Assembly (NCBI GenBank): GCA_036526195.1 | Contig: DATCYZ010000033.1 | Location: 114,559-178,558, forward strand | Length of the DNA: 64,000 nt | Origin: DATCYZ01 sp036526195 | Lineage (GTDB): Bacteria; Pseudomonadota; Gammaproteobacteria; Burkholderiales; SG8-39 | Direction: 5' to 3' | Shown here: in pieces, positions 1 to 8,577 of the stretch | How the letters are laid out: each line of letters opens with the position of its first letter | Position numbering within the stretch: the first letter of the stretch is position 1 | Notes under the pieces: generated by a model | The model's input: the letters and a program-made list of their open reading frames with translations, nothing else | Database searches by the model: none | Told to the model about the DNA's origin: nothing | Made by a program: the position numbers and the translations under genes

Positions 1-1
1 G

Positions 2-1759
2 ATGAAGGGCGACGGCAAGCCGGTGTCGTTCATCGAGGATTGCGCAGTGCCGCTCGAGCACCTCGCCGAGTACACCGACCGGCTCACGCAGGTGTTCGAG
101 AAGCACGGCACGCGCGGCACCTGGTATGCGCACGCCTCGGTGGGCACGCTGCACGTGCGCCCGGTGCTCGACATGCGTCGCGACGGCGCGCAGAAGATGC
201 GCGCGATCGCCGAGGAGGCGAGCGCCCTGGTGCGGCAGTACAAGGGGGCGTACTCGGGCGAGCACGGCGACGGCTTGGTGCGCTCGGAATGGATCGCGCC
301 GTTCTTCGGTCCGCGGCTCACCGCGGCGCTCAGCGAGATCAAGTCCTGGCTGGACCCGAAGGGCCTGATGAACCCGGGCAAGATCGTCGACCCGCCGAAG
401 ATGGACGACGCGCGCCTGTTCCGTTTTCCGCCCGGGTACGCCGCGCCCGCGCCCGCGCCGGCGCTCGACTGGTCCGCGTGGGAGGTGGATGCGGTCGATC
501 GCGGACAGGGCTTCGCCAAGGCGGTCGAGATGTGCAACAACAACGGCACCTGCCGCAAGTTCGACGCCGGCACCATGTGCCCGTCGTTCCGCGCCACCGG
601 CGACGAGCAGCACCTGACGCGCGGCCGCGCCAACACGCTGCGCCTCGCGCTGTCCGGACAGCTCGGCGCCGAAGGCCTGACCGGGCCGGAGGTCAGGGCG
701 GCGATGGACCTTTGCGTGTCGTGCAAGGGCTGCCGGCGCGAGTGTCCCGCGGGCGTCGACATGGCGCGCATGAAGGTCGAGTTCAAGGCGCAATGGCGTG
801 CGCGTCACGGCGCGTCGCTGCGCGAGCGGGCGGTGGCCTACCTGCCGCGCTACGCCCATTGGTCGGCCAAGCTCGCGCCGCTGGCGAATTTCGCGCAGGA
901 CGCGGCCCGCGGTCTGCTCGGCTTCACGACCCAACGGCGATTGCCGCGCTGGCGCCGCGACCGCTTCGTGGATCCCGCGGCGCCCAAGCGCGGCAGCGGC
1001 GAAGTGGTGCTGCTGGTGGACACCTTCAATCGCTATTTCGACCCCGAGAACGTGCGCGCCGCGATCCGGGTGCTGCAGGCCGCGGGACGGCGGGTGCACG
1101 TCGCCGAGCCGGTGCGCGGCGGCCGGCCGCTGTGCTGCGGGCGAACCTTTCTTTCGGCGGGCATGGTGGACGAGGCGCGCGCGGAGGCGCGTCGCATGCT
1201 CGAGGCGCTGAACCCCTGGGTGACGCGCGGCCTGCCGGTCCTCGGGCTGGAGCCCTCGTGCCTGTTCACGCTGAGGGATGAACTTGCCGCCCTGCTGCCC
1301 GGGGCGGCGGCGAACGCCGTGGGGGCACAGGCAATGCTGTTCGAGGAGTACATCGCCCGCGAAATCGATGCCGGGCGTTTCGCGCTCGAGTTGAAGCCGC
1401 TCCCGGGCGAGATCCTGCTGCACGGCCATTGCCACCAGAAGGCCTTCGGCGCGATGGGCGCGGTGGAGAAGGTGCTGCGCCTGGTGCCCGGCCTCACGGT
1501 GCGCACGGTCGAATCGAGCTGCTGCGGCATGGCCGGGTCCTTCGGCTACGAGGCCGAACATTTCGAGATGTCGATGAAGATGGGCGAGGCGGCGCTCCTG
1601 CCCGCGGTGCGCGCCGCGGCACCGGAGGTGCGCATCGTCGCCGACGGCACCAGTTGTCGGCACCAGATTGCCGACGGCACGGGGCGCCAAGCCCTGCACG
1701 TTGCGCGCGTCCTCGAACAATCCCTCGTCCGACCCGACCCCACAGGAGTTACCCCATGA
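2..1759 (+). CDS. FAD-linked oxidase / Fe-S oxidoreductase (5' truncated by window edge)
   Basis: This is the C-terminal part of a two-domain dehydrogenase of the FAD-binding plus Fe-S type (D-lactate/2-hydroxyacid dehydrogenase-like, YdiJ/GlpC relatives). The first ~140 residues match the FAD-linked oxidase C-terminal domain (GEHGDGLVRSEW; MNPGKIVDPP). They are followed by a 4Fe-4S dicluster region (CNNNGTCRKF, then CVSCKGCRRECPAGVD) and two CCG cysteine-rich domains (CCGRTFLSAG and SSCCGMAGSFGYE). The N-terminal FAD-binding PCMH domain must lie upstream of the window, so the Met near base 2 is internal. The stop overlaps the next gene as ATGA, implying translational coupling. The substrate is not readable from the sequence; a 2-hydroxy acid is the family expectation. 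Confidence 0.85.
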   Translation: MKGDGKPVSFIEDCAVPLEHLAEYTDRLTQVFEKHGTRGTWYAHASVGTLHVRPVLDMRRDGAQKMRAIAEEASALVRQYKGAYSGEHGDGLVRSEWIAPFFGPRLTAALSEIKSWLDPKGLMNPGKIVDPPKMDDARLFRFPPGYAAPAPAPALDWSAWEVDAVDRGQGFAKAVEMCNNNGTCRKFDAGTMCPSFRATGDEQHLTRGRANTLRLALSGQLGAEGLTGPEVRAAMDLCVSCKGCRRECPAGVDMARMKVEFKAQWRARHGASLRERAVAYLPRYAHWSAKLAPLANFAQDAARGLLGFTTQRRLPRWRRDRFVDPAAPKRGSGEVVLLVDTFNRYFDPENVRAAIRVLQAAGRRVHVAEPVRGGRPLCCGRTFLSAGMVDEARAEARRMLEALNPWVTRGLPVLGLEPSCLFTLRDELAALLPGAAANAVGAQAMLFEEYIAREIDAGRFALELKPLPGEILLHGHCHQKAFGAMGAVEKVLRLVPGLTVRTVESSCCGMAGSFGYEAEHFEMSMKMGEAALLPAVRAAAPEVRIVADGTSCRHQIADGTGRQALHVARVLEQSLVRPDPTGVTP

Positions 1760-2862
1760 GCACCGAACCGTCTGGACCAAAGGCGCCAGGGGCTGGCAGT
1801 TCATCGCCTGGCAGTCGACCAGGCTCGGCGGCTGAACGATCGCGCATGGACGGAGCACTGCTCGCCGCCGACGAAGCCGCCGCCTGGCGCGGCGAAGATC
1901 TCGCCGACCCTGCGGTCTGGACGCGCACGCTTGCCGGTCCGCAGATCGCCGAACTCGACGCTGCGATCGCCGGCGTTGAGGCCCGCGGCACGCCGCTGTT
2001 CGATGTCGCGAAGACCGACTTCCCGCTCCCCGGGCTGCGCGCGCTCGTCGAGGAGATTCTCGAAGCGATGGAAAGCGGCCTGGGGTTCGTGCGCCTGCGC
2101 GGTCTGCCGGTCGTGCGCTGGGGTGAAACGCGCAGCAGGCTCGCGCTGTGGGGCCTCGGCAGGCACCTCGGATTTGCCGAAGCGCAGGACGGCGCCGGCA
2201 GCCTGCTGCACGACGTGCGCGACATCGGGCGCAAGTTCGGCTCCGACGACCAGATCCGCTACTTCCAGACCAACCAGCCGATCGAATTCCACAACGACGG
2301 CGCCGACATCTTCGCGCTCGCCTGCCTGCGCGCCGGCCTGAGCGGCGGCCGCAGTCGTCTGGTGAGCGCGGTCGAGGTGTTCCGGGAACTTGCGCGGCGC
2401 CGCCCCGATCTCGCCGCGGTACTGCAGCAGCCGTTTCATTTCGATGCGCGCGGCCAGCATCCGCGCGGCCTGCGCTGCCAGGAGATCCCGGTCGTCTCGA
2501 TTCACCTCGGGCGGTTCAGCATCGTCAAGAAAACGCACTACATCGTTTCGGCGCAGCGTTTCGAAGACGTGCCGCGCCTCAGCGCCGCGCAACAGGAAGC
2601 GCTCGCGCTGCTCGATGCGATTCCCGAGGAGCCCGGCATGGCGCTCGAATTCGACCTCGCGCCCGGCGACGTGCTGATCGCTTCCAACCACGTCACGCTG
2701 CACGGGCGCACCGCGTTTTCCGACGATGCGGCGCCGGGACAGCACCGCCACATGCTGCGCCTCTGGCTCACCATTGCGAACGGCCGGGCGCTGCCGCCGC
2801 ACTATGCGGACACGCGCGAGTTCTGCACCACTTGGGCGCGGCGCGTAGCACCGCGGGCCTGA
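1756..2862 (+). CDS. TauD/TfdA-family Fe(II)/2-oxoglutarate-type dioxygenase
   Basis: A 368-residue protein of the TauD/TfdA-like family (non-haem Fe(II), normally 2-oxoglutarate dependent). The iron-binding HxD is in IEFHNDGADIFAL and the distal His in TLHGRTAFSDD, followed by the Arg of MLRLWL, which would hold the cosubstrate carboxylate. The ATG at 1756 is chosen because CAGGAG lies 8-13 nt upstream and the ATG overlaps the previous stop (ATGA); the reading frame stays open further upstream only because of high GC. Coupling to a FAD/Fe-S 2-hydroxyacid dehydrogenase suggests a small catabolic unit in which the two enzymes act on related organic acids. The substrate is unknown. Confidence 0.8.
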   Translation: MSTEPSGPKAPGAGSSSPGSRPGSAAERSRMDGALLAADEAAAWRGEDLADPAVWTRTLAGPQIAELDAAIAGVEARGTPLFDVAKTDFPLPGLRALVEEILEAMESGLGFVRLRGLPVVRWGETRSRLALWGLGRHLGFAEAQDGAGSLLHDVRDIGRKFGSDDQIRYFQTNQPIEFHNDGADIFALACLRAGLSGGRSRLVSAVEVFRELARRRPDLAAVLQQPFHFDARGQHPRGLRCQEIPVVSIHLGRFSIVKKTHYIVSAQRFEDVPRLSAAQQEALALLDAIPEEPGMALEFDLAPGDVLIASNHVTLHGRTAFSDDAAPGQHRHMLRLWLTIANGRALPPHYADTREFCTTWARRVAPRA

Positions 2863-2880
2863 GCGGGGAGTGTCTGAAGC

Positions 2881-3657
2881 CTATCGGGCGCGGACGCTCC
2901 AGCGAAAGAGCGCAATTCCGGCCAGGATCATCGGCAGGCTCAGCCACTGCCCCATCGACAGGCCGAGCGCGACCAGGCCGAGGAAGGCATCGGGTTCGCG
3001 CGCGAACTCGGCGAGAAAGCGGAACGCGCCGTAGCCGATCAGGAAGACCGCCGAGACCTGCGCGCGCGGGCGCGCTCGCGCGGAGAACCACCACAGGAGT
3101 GCGAACAGCGCGAGGCCTTCGCCGGCGAACTGGTAGAGCTGCGACGGGTGCCGCGGCAGCGGCCCGGCGCCGTGGAACACCATGCCCCAGGCGACGTCGG
3201 TTGCGCGCCCCCACAACTCGCCGTTGATGAAGTTGCCCAGCCGCCCGGCGGCAAGCCCGAGCGGCACCAGCGGCGCGACGAAGTCCATCACGCGCCACCA
3301 GTCGAGCCGGTGGCGCCGGGCAACGAACCACATCGCCACCAGCACGCCGAGGAAGCCGCCGTGGAAGGCCATGCCGCCGTGCCAGATGGCGAGCGCCTCG
3401 AGGGGGTGCGCGGCGTAGTACGCGGGCTTGTAAAACAGCACGTAGCCGAGGCGCCCGCCGAGAATCACGCCGAGCACGCCGAAAAACAGCAGGTCGTCGA
3501 AGTGCTCGCGCGTCACCGGCGCGCGGCCGGCCGCGATGCGGCGCGTGCCGAGCCACCAGAAGGCGCCGAAGGCGATGAGGTACATGAGCCCGTACCAGCG
3601 GATCGCGACCGGGCCGAGGGCGATCGCGACGGGATCGAAGTTCGGGTGAACCAGCAT
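2881..3657 (-). CDS. lgt: Prolipoprotein diacylglyceryl transferase
   Basis: Inner-membrane enzyme that moves diacylglycerol from phosphatidylglycerol to the lipobox Cys of prolipoproteins. The 258-residue product has about seven hydrophobic segments and family hallmarks: the N-terminal FDPVAIALGPVAIRWYGLMY, GGRLGYVLFYK, the HGGMAFHGG motif with its essential His, and the signature region AAGRLGNFINGELWGR. Length is normal for Lgt. The gene is transcribed away from ilvD, and the pair share a 67-bp divergent spacer. Several lipoproteins in this window (LivK, PilP, the RND adaptor, LptM) would be its substrates. Confidence 0.96.
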   Translation of the reverse strand: MLVHPNFDPVAIALGPVAIRWYGLMYLIAFGAFWWLGTRRIAAGRAPVTREHFDDLLFFGVLGVILGGRLGYVLFYKPAYYAAHPLEALAIWHGGMAFHGGFLGVLVAMWFVARRHRLDWWRVMDFVAPLVPLGLAAGRLGNFINGELWGRATDVAWGMVFHGAGPLPRHPSQLYQFAGEGLALFALLWWFSARARPRAQVSAVFLIGYGAFRFLAEFAREPDAFLGLVALGLSMGQWLSLPMILAGIALFRWSVRAR

Positions 3658-3724
3658 CGAAGGCGTCGTTCGCGAGGTTAGAATCCTTTGCTCGGATTAA
3701 AACACAGCAGGAGAAGGAGCCGTC

Positions 3725-5407
3725 ATGGCAGACAACCGCCGATCCCGTCTCATCACGCAGGGCGTCGCCCGCTCGCCGAACCGCGCCATGCTGCGCGCCG
3801 TGGGTTTTCGCGACGGCGATTTCGAAAAGCCCATCATCGGCGTGGCCAACGGCCATTCGACGATGAACCCGTGCAACGCCGGCATCCAGCCGCTGGTCGA
3901 CCGCGCCATGGCGGCGCTCGAGCGCGCCGGCGGCAAGCCGCAGGTGTTCGGCGTGCCGACGATTACCGACGGCATCGGCATGGGCACCGAGGCGATGAAG
4001 TACTCGCTGGTTTCCCGCGAGGTGATCGCCGACGCGATCGAGACCTCGGTCAACGGGCAGGCCATGGACGGCGTGCTGGTGGTCGGCGGCTGCGACAAGA
4101 ACATGCCCGGGGGCATGATGGCGATCGCGCGCATGAACGTGCCCGCGATCTACGTCTACGCCGGCACCATCAGGCCCGGACGCTGGAAGGGCCAGGACCT
4201 GACCATCGTCTCGGCCTTCGAGGCCGTAGGCGCGTTCGCCGCCGGCAAGATGTCGAAGCAGGATTTCATCGGCATCGAGAAGAACGCCTGTCCCTCAGTG
4301 GGCGCCTGCGGCGGCATGTACACCGCCAACACCATGTCGTCGTCTTTCGAGGCGCTCGGCATGAGCCTGTTGGGCTCCTCGCAGCTCGCTTCGCCGGATG
4401 CGGAAAAGGCGGATTCCGCCGCGGAATCGGCGAAGGTGCTGCTCGCCGCGGTGCACGCCAACCTGCGTCCGCGCGACATCATCACCAGGAAGTCGATCGA
4501 AAACGCCATCGCCCTTGTCATGGCCACCGGCGGCTCGACCAACGCGGTGCTGCATTACCTCGCCATTGCGTCGGCCGCCAACGTGAAGTGGACCATCGAC
4601 GATTTCGAGCGCATCCGCCGCAAGGTGCCGGTGCTGTGCGACCTGAAGCCCTCCGGGCGCTACGTCGCGGTCGATTTCCATCGCGCAGGCGGCGTGCCGC
4701 AGGTGCTCAAGATCCTGCTTGCCAACGGCGTGCTGCACGGCGATTGCATGACCATCCATGGCAAGACCATGGCGCAGATGCTGCGCAACATTCCGGCCAG
4801 GCCGCGCGCCGACCAGGACGTGATCCGTCCCTGGTCTAGGCCGATGTACGCGGAAGGGCACCTCGCCATCCTGAAGGGCAACCTGTCGCCCGAAGGCTGC
4901 GTGGCGAAGATCACCGGCCTGAAGAAGACCTCGATCACCGGCCCGGCGCGGGTGTTCGATTCCGAGGTCGCCTGCATGAAGGCGATCATGGCCAAGAAGA
5001 TCAAGGCCGGCGACGTCGTCGTGATCCGCTACGAGGGCCCGAAAGGCGGCCCCGGAATGCAGGAAATGTTGGCGCCCACTTCCGCATTGATCGGCCAGGG
5101 ACTTGGGGATTCTGTCGGGCTCATCACGGACGGGCGGTTCTCCGGGGGCACTTGGGGCATGGTGGTCGGGCACGTCTCGCCCGAGGCGTACGTGGGCGGC
5201 ATGATCGGGCTGGTGAACGAGGGCGACTCGATCACCATCGATGCGAAGAAGCGCCTGCTGCGGCTCAACGTGCCGGCGAAGACGATAGCTGCACGGCGCA
5301 GGAAATGGAAGGCGCCAAGGCCGCGCTACACCCGCGGCCTGCTCGGCAAGTACATGCGGCTGGTGAGTACCGCCTCGAAGGGCGCGATCACCGACTCAGA
5401 AGCCTGA
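3725..5407 (+). CDS. ilvD: Dihydroxy-acid dehydratase
   Basis: Converts 2,3-dihydroxy-isovalerate and 2,3-dihydroxy-3-methylvalerate to the 2-keto acids of valine and isoleucine synthesis. At 560 residues it belongs to the shorter IlvD class. Fe-S ligands are in GGCDKNMPGG and ACPSVGACGGMYTANT; the C-terminal signature is GRFSGGTWGMVVGHVSPEA. A strong Shine-Dalgarno (AGGAGAAGGAG) precedes the ATG. A TAGAAT -10-like hexamer sits at 3679-3684, but no convincing -35 is seen. The last 12 nt overlap the convergent DUF924 gene. Confidence 0.96.
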   Translation: MADNRRSRLITQGVARSPNRAMLRAVGFRDGDFEKPIIGVANGHSTMNPCNAGIQPLVDRAMAALERAGGKPQVFGVPTITDGIGMGTEAMKYSLVSREVIADAIETSVNGQAMDGVLVVGGCDKNMPGGMMAIARMNVPAIYVYAGTIRPGRWKGQDLTIVSAFEAVGAFAAGKMSKQDFIGIEKNACPSVGACGGMYTANTMSSSFEALGMSLLGSSQLASPDAEKADSAAESAKVLLAAVHANLRPRDIITRKSIENAIALVMATGGSTNAVLHYLAIASAANVKWTIDDFERIRRKVPVLCDLKPSGRYVAVDFHRAGGVPQVLKILLANGVLHGDCMTIHGKTMAQMLRNIPARPRADQDVIRPWSRPMYAEGHLAILKGNLSPEGCVAKITGLKKTSITGPARVFDSEVACMKAIMAKKIKAGDVVVIRYEGPKGGPGMQEMLAPTSALIGQGLGDSVGLITDGRFSGGTWGMVVGHVSPEAYVGGMIGLVNEGDSITIDAKKRLLRLNVPAKTIAARRRKWKAPRPRYTRGLLGKYMRLVSTASKGAITDSEA

Positions 5408-5989
5408 GCCGGGCAGCGCCAGGAAGGCGATCTCCTCGGGCGTGCTGGCGCGCCCGAGGGCCTTGTTGCGGTGCGGAAAACGCCTGAACCGCCGAATGAT
5501 CACCAGGTGGGCCTCGGCCCACTTCGGCAGGTCCTCGCAGCCGGGGAAGTGCGCGATCGAGCGCATCAGGTCCAGGCAACGCTGCTGGTCGGGCAGCGAT
5601 TCCGAGTGTTCGAAGGGCAGGTAGGCGAACTGGCGCTCGCGGGGCAGCATCTGCCGGTCGTAGCCGGCGTCGAGCGCATGCTGCGCAGCATTTTTCGCCA
5701 GCGGGTCCGCCGCAAAGGCGCGGGCCGAATCGCGGTACAGGTTGCGCGGGAACTGGTCGAGCACGAGGATGCGCGCAAGGCAATCCCCGGGCGCCGCCAG
5801 CCAATCGGTGTGCGCGCCGCCTGAAACCGCCTCGACCAGCGCGCCGAAGCGCGTGCGGATTTCCGCGTCGAACGCCGGGTCCTTCCTGAACCAGCGTGCG
5901 TCCGCCTTGCCGTAGGCGTCGCCCGCGCCGAACCAGAAGCGCAGCACCGCTGCGGCCTCGGGGTTGGTGCATTCACCGGGTCGGTACAT
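5396..5989 (-). CDS. DUF924 family protein
   Basis: A protein of about 197 residues that matches the DUF924 family (soluble, helical, TPR-like fold, function unknown): VLRFWFG near the start, ARILVLDQFPRNLYRDSARAFA in the middle, and a C-terminal IIRRFRRFPHRNKALGR. The ATG at 5989 is preferred; an in-frame GTG at 6004 would add five residues, and neither has a clear ribosome site. The 3' end overlaps ilvD by 12 nt in convergent orientation. Nothing in the neighbourhood explains its role. Confidence 0.85.
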   Translation of the reverse strand: MYRPGECTNPEAAAVLRFWFGAGDAYGKADARWFRKDPAFDAEIRTRFGALVEAVSGGAHTDWLAAPGDCLARILVLDQFPRNLYRDSARAFAADPLAKNAAQHALDAGYDRQMLPRERQFAYLPFEHSESLPDQQRCLDLMRSIAHFPGCEDLPKWAEAHLVIIRRFRRFPHRNKALGRASTPEEIAFLALPGSGF

Positions 5990-6014
5990 GGATTCCGGGC
6001 TCACTTGAGAGAAA

Positions 6015-6027
6015 GGGGTCAGACCCC
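6015..6027. repeat. Short inverted repeat GGGGTC-A-GACCCC
   Basis: A 13-bp perfect inverted repeat with a one-base centre lies just upstream of the DUF924 start, in the gap before the liv operon. From memory, similar GGGGTCNGACCCC palindromes are scattered in intergenic DNA of many environmental proteobacteria and may be relics of REP-type elements. Only one copy is seen here, so that origin is a guess. Confidence 0.4.
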
Positions 6028-6108
6028 ATTATCCGCGACCAGCCGATGCCGGACGCTTCGCCATGCGCGGAGTATCGCAATCTGCGATGGGTGACGGGCG
6101 CAAACACC

Positions 6109-6137
6109 TTCACCTGCACAGGGCGCGACGGTATCAT
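6109..6137 (+). promoter_or_regulatory. Candidate sigma-70 promoter of the liv operon
   Basis: TTCACC (6109-6114, 4/6 to consensus), a 17-nt spacer and TATCAT (6132-6137, 5/6) precede the substrate-binding protein gene by about 55 nt, leaving room for a short leader with the GGAGAG ribosome site. Identified by eye only. Confidence 0.45.
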
Positions 6138-6191
6138 TCGCGCTTTCCCGCACGCTTGTTTTCAACCGTTGCACTGTTTCGGAGAGAAGCC

Positions 6192-7502
6192 ATGAATTCC
6201 CCCAAAATCGCCCTGTCCCTGCTCGCTGTGGCCGTTGGCCTCATCGGTTGCGGCAAGGAAGAACCCAAGGCGCCGAAGCCCGCCGCCGCTGTCGAAGCGC
6301 CGAAGCCCGCCGCCGCGCCGACCATGGAAGTGAAGATCGGCCACGTCGCCCCGCTCACCGGCGGCATCGCCCACCTCGGCAAGGACAACGAGAACGGCGC
6401 CCGGCTCGCCGTCGAGCAGGCGAATGCCGCGAAGATCAAGATCGACGGCAAGGACGTGACCTTCGTCCTCGTCGCGGAAGATGACCAGGCCGACCCGAAG
6501 GTCGGCACCACGGTCGCGCAGAAGCTCGTCGACTCGAAAGTGGCCGGCGTCGTCGGTCACCTGAACTCCGGGACGTCGATCCCGGCCTCGCCGATCTACA
6601 ACCAGGCCGGCATCCCGGTGATCTCCGGATCGGCCACGAACCCCAAGCTCACCGAGCAGGGCTTCAAGAACCAGTTTCGTGTCGTCGGTCGCGACGACCA
6701 GCAGGGTCCGGCGATCGCGAGCTACCTCGCGACGACGAACAAGCCCAAGGTGGTGGCGGTGATCGACGATGCCACGGCCTACGGCGAAGGCATCGCCAAC
6801 GAGGTCGAGAAGACCCTCAAGGCCGCCGGTGTCACCGTGCTGCCGCGCGAGAAGGGCACCGACAAGACCACCGACTGGAAGGCCGTGCTCACCAAGTTGA
6901 AGGGCAAGAAGCCCGACGCGGTGTTCTACGGCGGCATGGACGCCACCGGCGGCCCGCTCATGAAACAGGGCCGCGAGCTCGGCATCAAGGCGGTGTTCTC
7001 CTTCGGCGACGGCGCCTGCACCGACAAGATGAAGGAACTCGCGGGAGATGCGTCCGAGGGCCTGCTCTGCTCGCAGGCGGGCATTCCGGCGCAGGCCGCG
7101 TCGGGCGCATTCACCTCGGCCTACAAGGCGAAGTTCAGCGCCGACCCCATCCTCTACGCGCCGTTCACCTTTGACGCGGTGAACCTGTTGATCGAGGCGA
7201 TGAAGAAGGCGAACTCCGCCGACGCGGCGAAGTACCTGCCGGAACTGCAGAAGATCGCCTTCACCGGCGCCACCGGGCCGATCAGCTTCGACGAGAAGGG
7301 CGATCGCAAGGACGCCGAGATCACCATTTTCACCATGAAGGCCGGCAAGATCGAGCCGATCGCGGTGGTGAAGGGCGGCCAGACGCTAAGCTACGAGGAC
7401 TTCCTCAAGTCGATGGCCGGCGCGGCCCCGGCGGCAGCGAAGCCCGCCGCGGACGCCGCGAAGCCCGCGGCCGAGGCGGCCAAGGACGCGAAGAAAGAGT
7501 AA
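6192..7502 (+). CDS. livK: Branched-chain amino acid-type ABC transporter substrate-binding lipoprotein
   Basis: Periplasmic binding protein (Leu/Ile/Val-binding, Peripla_BP_6 family) feeding the LivHMGF importer encoded downstream. Residues 1-19 form a lipoprotein signal with lipobox LIGC (Cys20), so it should be membrane anchored. An Ala/Lys/Pro-rich linker (about residues 21-45) precedes the binding domain, which opens with VKIGHVAPLTGGIAHLGKDNENGARLA in three short blocks. Residues ~410-436 form an Ala/Lys-rich low-complexity tail. The ATG at 6192 follows GGAGAGAAG; upstream frame-open sequence is not coding. The true ligand could be an amino acid, amide or urea. A terminator-like hairpin separates it from livH, typical where the binding protein is made in excess. 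Confidence 0.92.
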   Translation: MNSPKIALSLLAVAVGLIGCGKEEPKAPKPAAAVEAPKPAAAPTMEVKIGHVAPLTGGIAHLGKDNENGARLAVEQANAAKIKIDGKDVTFVLVAEDDQADPKVGTTVAQKLVDSKVAGVVGHLNSGTSIPASPIYNQAGIPVISGSATNPKLTEQGFKNQFRVVGRDDQQGPAIASYLATTNKPKVVAVIDDATAYGEGIANEVEKTLKAAGVTVLPREKGTDKTTDWKAVLTKLKGKKPDAVFYGGMDATGGPLMKQGRELGIKAVFSFGDGACTDKMKELAGDASEGLLCSQAGIPAQAASGAFTSAYKAKFSADPILYAPFTFDAVNLLIEAMKKANSADAAKYLPELQKIAFTGATGPISFDEKGDRKDAEITIFTMKAGKIEPIAVVKGGQTLSYEDFLKSMAGAAPAAAKPAADAAKPAAEAAKDAKKE

Positions 7503-7527
7503 GTCGCAGGTCGGCAGAGGCATCCGG

Positions 7528-7555
7528 AACGGCACCTTCGGGTGCCGTTTCGTTT
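7528..7555 (+). terminator. Hairpin with UUCG tetraloop between livK and livH
   Basis: A perfect 9-bp stem (7528-7536 with 7541-7549) closed by a C(UUCG)G tetraloop is followed by TCGTTT. It sits 25 nt after the livK stop. It probably acts as a partial terminator or 3' mRNA stabiliser that raises binding protein over permease; the short T-run suggests read-through into livH. Confidence 0.7.
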
Positions 7556-7586
7556 CCCGCGCCGCCTTTGCTAGCCTTCGCCCTGC

Positions 7587-8573
7587 ATGGACATTTTCCT
7601 CCAGCAGATCATCAACGGCCTGACGCTGGGGGCGGTGTATGCCGTCGTCGCGCTCGGCTACACCATGGTCTACGGCATTATTCAACTCATCAACTTCGCG
7701 CACGGCGAAGTGGTGATGATCGGCGCCATGGTCGCGTTCACGGTGATCCAGGCGCTTGCCCCCACGGGCCTGCCGCCGCTGGCGGTGGTGCTGATCGGCA
7801 CAGTTTGCGCGACCCTGGTCTGCATCCTCGTCGGCTGGTCGGTCGAACGGCTTGCCTACCGGCCGCTGCGGCGCGCGCCGCGGCTCGCCCCGCTGATCTC
7901 GGCGATCGGCGTGTCGATCATCCTGCAGCACCTCGCGCTGATGGTCTGGAGCCGCAACGTGCTCGCCTTTCCGCAGATCATCGAGACGCGTACCTGGGTG
8001 ATCGGCGGCGCGCGGATCAGCAACGTGCAGATCGCGATCCTCGTTATCTGCGTGGCGATCATGGCGGGGCTCGCCCTGCTGGTGTATCGCACGCGCCTTG
8101 GCACCGCGATGCGCGCCACCGCGCAGAATCCGCAGGTCGCCGGGCTGATGGGCGTGGACATCAACAAGGTGATCGGCGCCACCTTCGTGATCGGCGCCGG
8201 GCTTGCGGCCATCGCGGGCGTGATGGTGGGCAGCTACTACGGCATCGCGCAGTACACCATGGGCTCGATCCTCGGCATGAAGGCCTTCGCTGCTGCGGTG
8301 CTCGGCGGCATCGGCAACATCCCGGGTGCGATGCTGGGCGGGGTGCTGCTCGGGGTGGTGGAGGCGCTCGGCGCCGGCTACATCGGCGACCTCACCGACC
8401 TGTGCCGCTGGGGCCCGGTGGGCGGCTGGATCGGCGAGCGCTGCGCCGACGGCGGGCACTTCATCCTGTTCGGGTCCAACTACCAGGACGTGTTCGCCTT
8501 CGTGGTGCTGATCCTGGTGCTGGTGCTGCGGCCCTCCGGGCTGCTTGGCGAACGCGTCGGCGACCGGGCCTGA
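7587..8573 (+). CDS. livH: Branched-chain amino acid ABC transporter permease (LivH type)
   Basis: Inner-membrane permease of the HAAT/LIV-I family, 328 residues with about eight hydrophobic segments. It starts DIFLQQIINGLTLGAVYA, the usual LivH opening, and carries QLINFAHGEVVMIGA and a C-terminal GGIGNIPGAMLGGVLLG loop that contacts the ATPases. A hydrophilic insertion around residues 265-295 (LCRWGPVGGWIGERC) is longer than in E. coli LivH. The stop is 4 bp from the livM start. Confidence 0.93.
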   Translation: MDIFLQQIINGLTLGAVYAVVALGYTMVYGIIQLINFAHGEVVMIGAMVAFTVIQALAPTGLPPLAVVLIGTVCATLVCILVGWSVERLAYRPLRRAPRLAPLISAIGVSIILQHLALMVWSRNVLAFPQIIETRTWVIGGARISNVQIAILVICVAIMAGLALLVYRTRLGTAMRATAQNPQVAGLMGVDINKVIGATFVIGAGLAAIAGVMVGSYYGIAQYTMGSILGMKAFAAAVLGGIGNIPGAMLGGVLLGVVEALGAGYIGDLTDLCRWGPVGGWIGERCADGGHFILFGSNYQDVFAFVVLILVLVLRPSGLLGERVGDRA

Positions 8574-8577
8574 GGCC

